Origin: Flavobacteriales bacterium
Lineage (GTDB): Bacteria > Bacteroidota > Bacteroidia > Flavobacteriales_F > PHOS-HE28
DNA: 64,000 nucleotides
Reading direction: 5' to 3'
Assembly (NCBI GenBank): GCA_016717225.1
Contig: JADKGB010000002.1
Location: 310,001-374,000, forward strand
Shown piece after piece: positions 63,393 to 64,000 of the stretch. The notes beneath the pieces were generated by a model. It saw only the letters and a program-made list of their open reading frames with translations, did no database searches and was not told the origin of the DNA. The position numbers and the translations under genes are program-made. Positions within the stretch are counted from its first letter, which is position 1, and each line of letters starts with the position of its first letter.

Positions 63393-64000
63393 ATGAGAAC
63401 CGTATTCCTCTGCCTACTACTGATCGGTGTTGGTGATCTGTGCGCCCAACCGGGTGCCATCGGCGCAGCACAAAGCACATTTGAATCCGCACTGGCAGCA
63501 GCCAAGTCAGGCCAATTGGACAGCGCTTGGGCCAAGGTGGAACAAGCGATCACGATGGACCCGCGGAACGCCAAGGCCTTCAAGCTGCGCGGAGATCTGC
63601 ACCAACGGAAGGGAGAATCGGACGCGGCCTTGGCCGATTACAAGCTGAGCGAAGGGCTTGATCCGAACTATGCACGGCTATTCATCAGCCGGAGTGCCTT
63701 ACGTGTAAGTCAAGGGTTGCACAAGACCGCGGTGAAAGATGCTACACGCGCCATTGAACTGGACCCAACGGATGCTGATGGTTACTACAATCGGGCATGT
63801 GCCCTGTATCTCGGTGGCAACACCGAGGCAGCCAAAAAGGATGCTACGAAGGCCGTGAAACTGAAACCTGATCATGCCGATGCGCTCTACTTGTGCGGAG
63901 TGACCAAGGGTGAACTGTACGAAGAGGAAGCGGGCATGGCAGACATCGCTTCCGCGCTCCTTCTGAAGCCTGGCATCCCCGGTGGTAAAATGAGCATGGC
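63393..64000 (+). CDS. Secreted TPR protein, truncated by the window end
   Basis: At least 202 residues, from an ATG at 63393 to beyond the window. A signal peptide (about 1-19, ending LCAQ) is followed by tetratricopeptide repeats: AWAKVEQAITMDPRNAKAF, ALADYKLSEGLDPNYARLF, AVKDATRAIELDPTDADGYY and AAKKDATKAVKLKPDHADALY, each about 34 residues long. It is likely a periplasmic scaffold for protein partners. The C-terminus is not visible. Confidence 0.88.
   Translation, partial: MRTVFLCLLLIGVGDLCAQPGAIGAAQSTFESALAAAKSGQLDSAWAKVEQAITMDPRNAKAFKLRGDLHQRKGESDAALADYKLSEGLDPNYARLFISRSALRVSQGLHKTAVKDATRAIELDPTDADGYYNRACALYLGGNTEAAKKDATKAVKLKPDHADALYLCGVTKGELYEEEAGMADIASALLLKPGIPGGKMSM

Overview
The window looks like a chromosome segment of a Bacteroidota bacterium, most likely Flavobacteriales-like. 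The reasons are family content rather than a marker gene: secreted proteins with C-terminal type IX secretion (T9SS)-like sorting domains, DUF6089, DUF5916, DUF4846 and DUF6624-type proteins, an OmpA with thrombospondin type 3 repeats, an orphan 7TMR-DISM histidine kinase, and a LuxC-like acyl-CoA reductase/ferredoxin/SerC/SerA/DUF1015 neighbourhood. GC is clearly above half by eye, except for one AT-rich island near 59.4-59.85 kb. No rRNA, CRISPR array or insertion sequence was seen. Two tRNAs are present (Gly-CCC and Pro-CGG).

Layout. 0-4 kb: two overlapping sensor kinases, then a secreted protein. 4.6-8.5 kb: phenylacetyl-CoA epoxidase genes, paaABCD on the plus strand and the reductase paaE divergent. 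8.5-11 kb: a pore-like small membrane protein and a CPA2 (Kef-type) antiporter. 11-16 kb: a regulator/regulator/kinase group, a NYN plus cold-shock-like protein, a DUF4468-like protein and a HisKA_2 kinase. 16-24 kb: prolyl oligopeptidase lipoprotein, CNT nucleoside transporter, flippase-like membrane protein, bifunctional nuclease, EtfA/EtfB and a DEDDh exonuclease. 24-36 kb: mostly envelope and secreted proteins plus a LOG-family hydrolase. 35-43.5 kb: cysteine desulfurase, PhoD-like phosphatase, a methyltransferase-like lipoprotein, OmpA and a stand-alone relative of its N-terminal domain, MsrA and an orphan cytosine-C5 methyltransferase. 43.6-46.2 kb: tRNAs, an OmpR-type regulator, small proteins and ribosomal protein L31. 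46-57 kb: beta-helix-like lipoprotein, acyl-CoA reductase, ferredoxin, serine biosynthesis genes and envelope proteins. 58-60 kb: a tyrosine recombinase followed by an AT-rich gene flanked by integron-like recombination sites. 60-64 kb: purC, phoH, a SAM hydrolase-family protein, a monooxygenase-like protein and a TPR protein cut by the window end.

Two things stand out. First, the recombinase and AT-rich cassette at 58.1-59.9 kb resemble a small integron or cassette array, but the integrase points toward the cassette and shows no obvious IntI-specific insert. Second, at least five and probably six reading frames are broken by single-base indels, nearly all in short G or C runs, and a pure G/C tract of about 80 bases lies between purC and phoH. 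Together these look more like consensus or assembly errors than gene decay, so the broken genes should be treated as probably intact in the organism.
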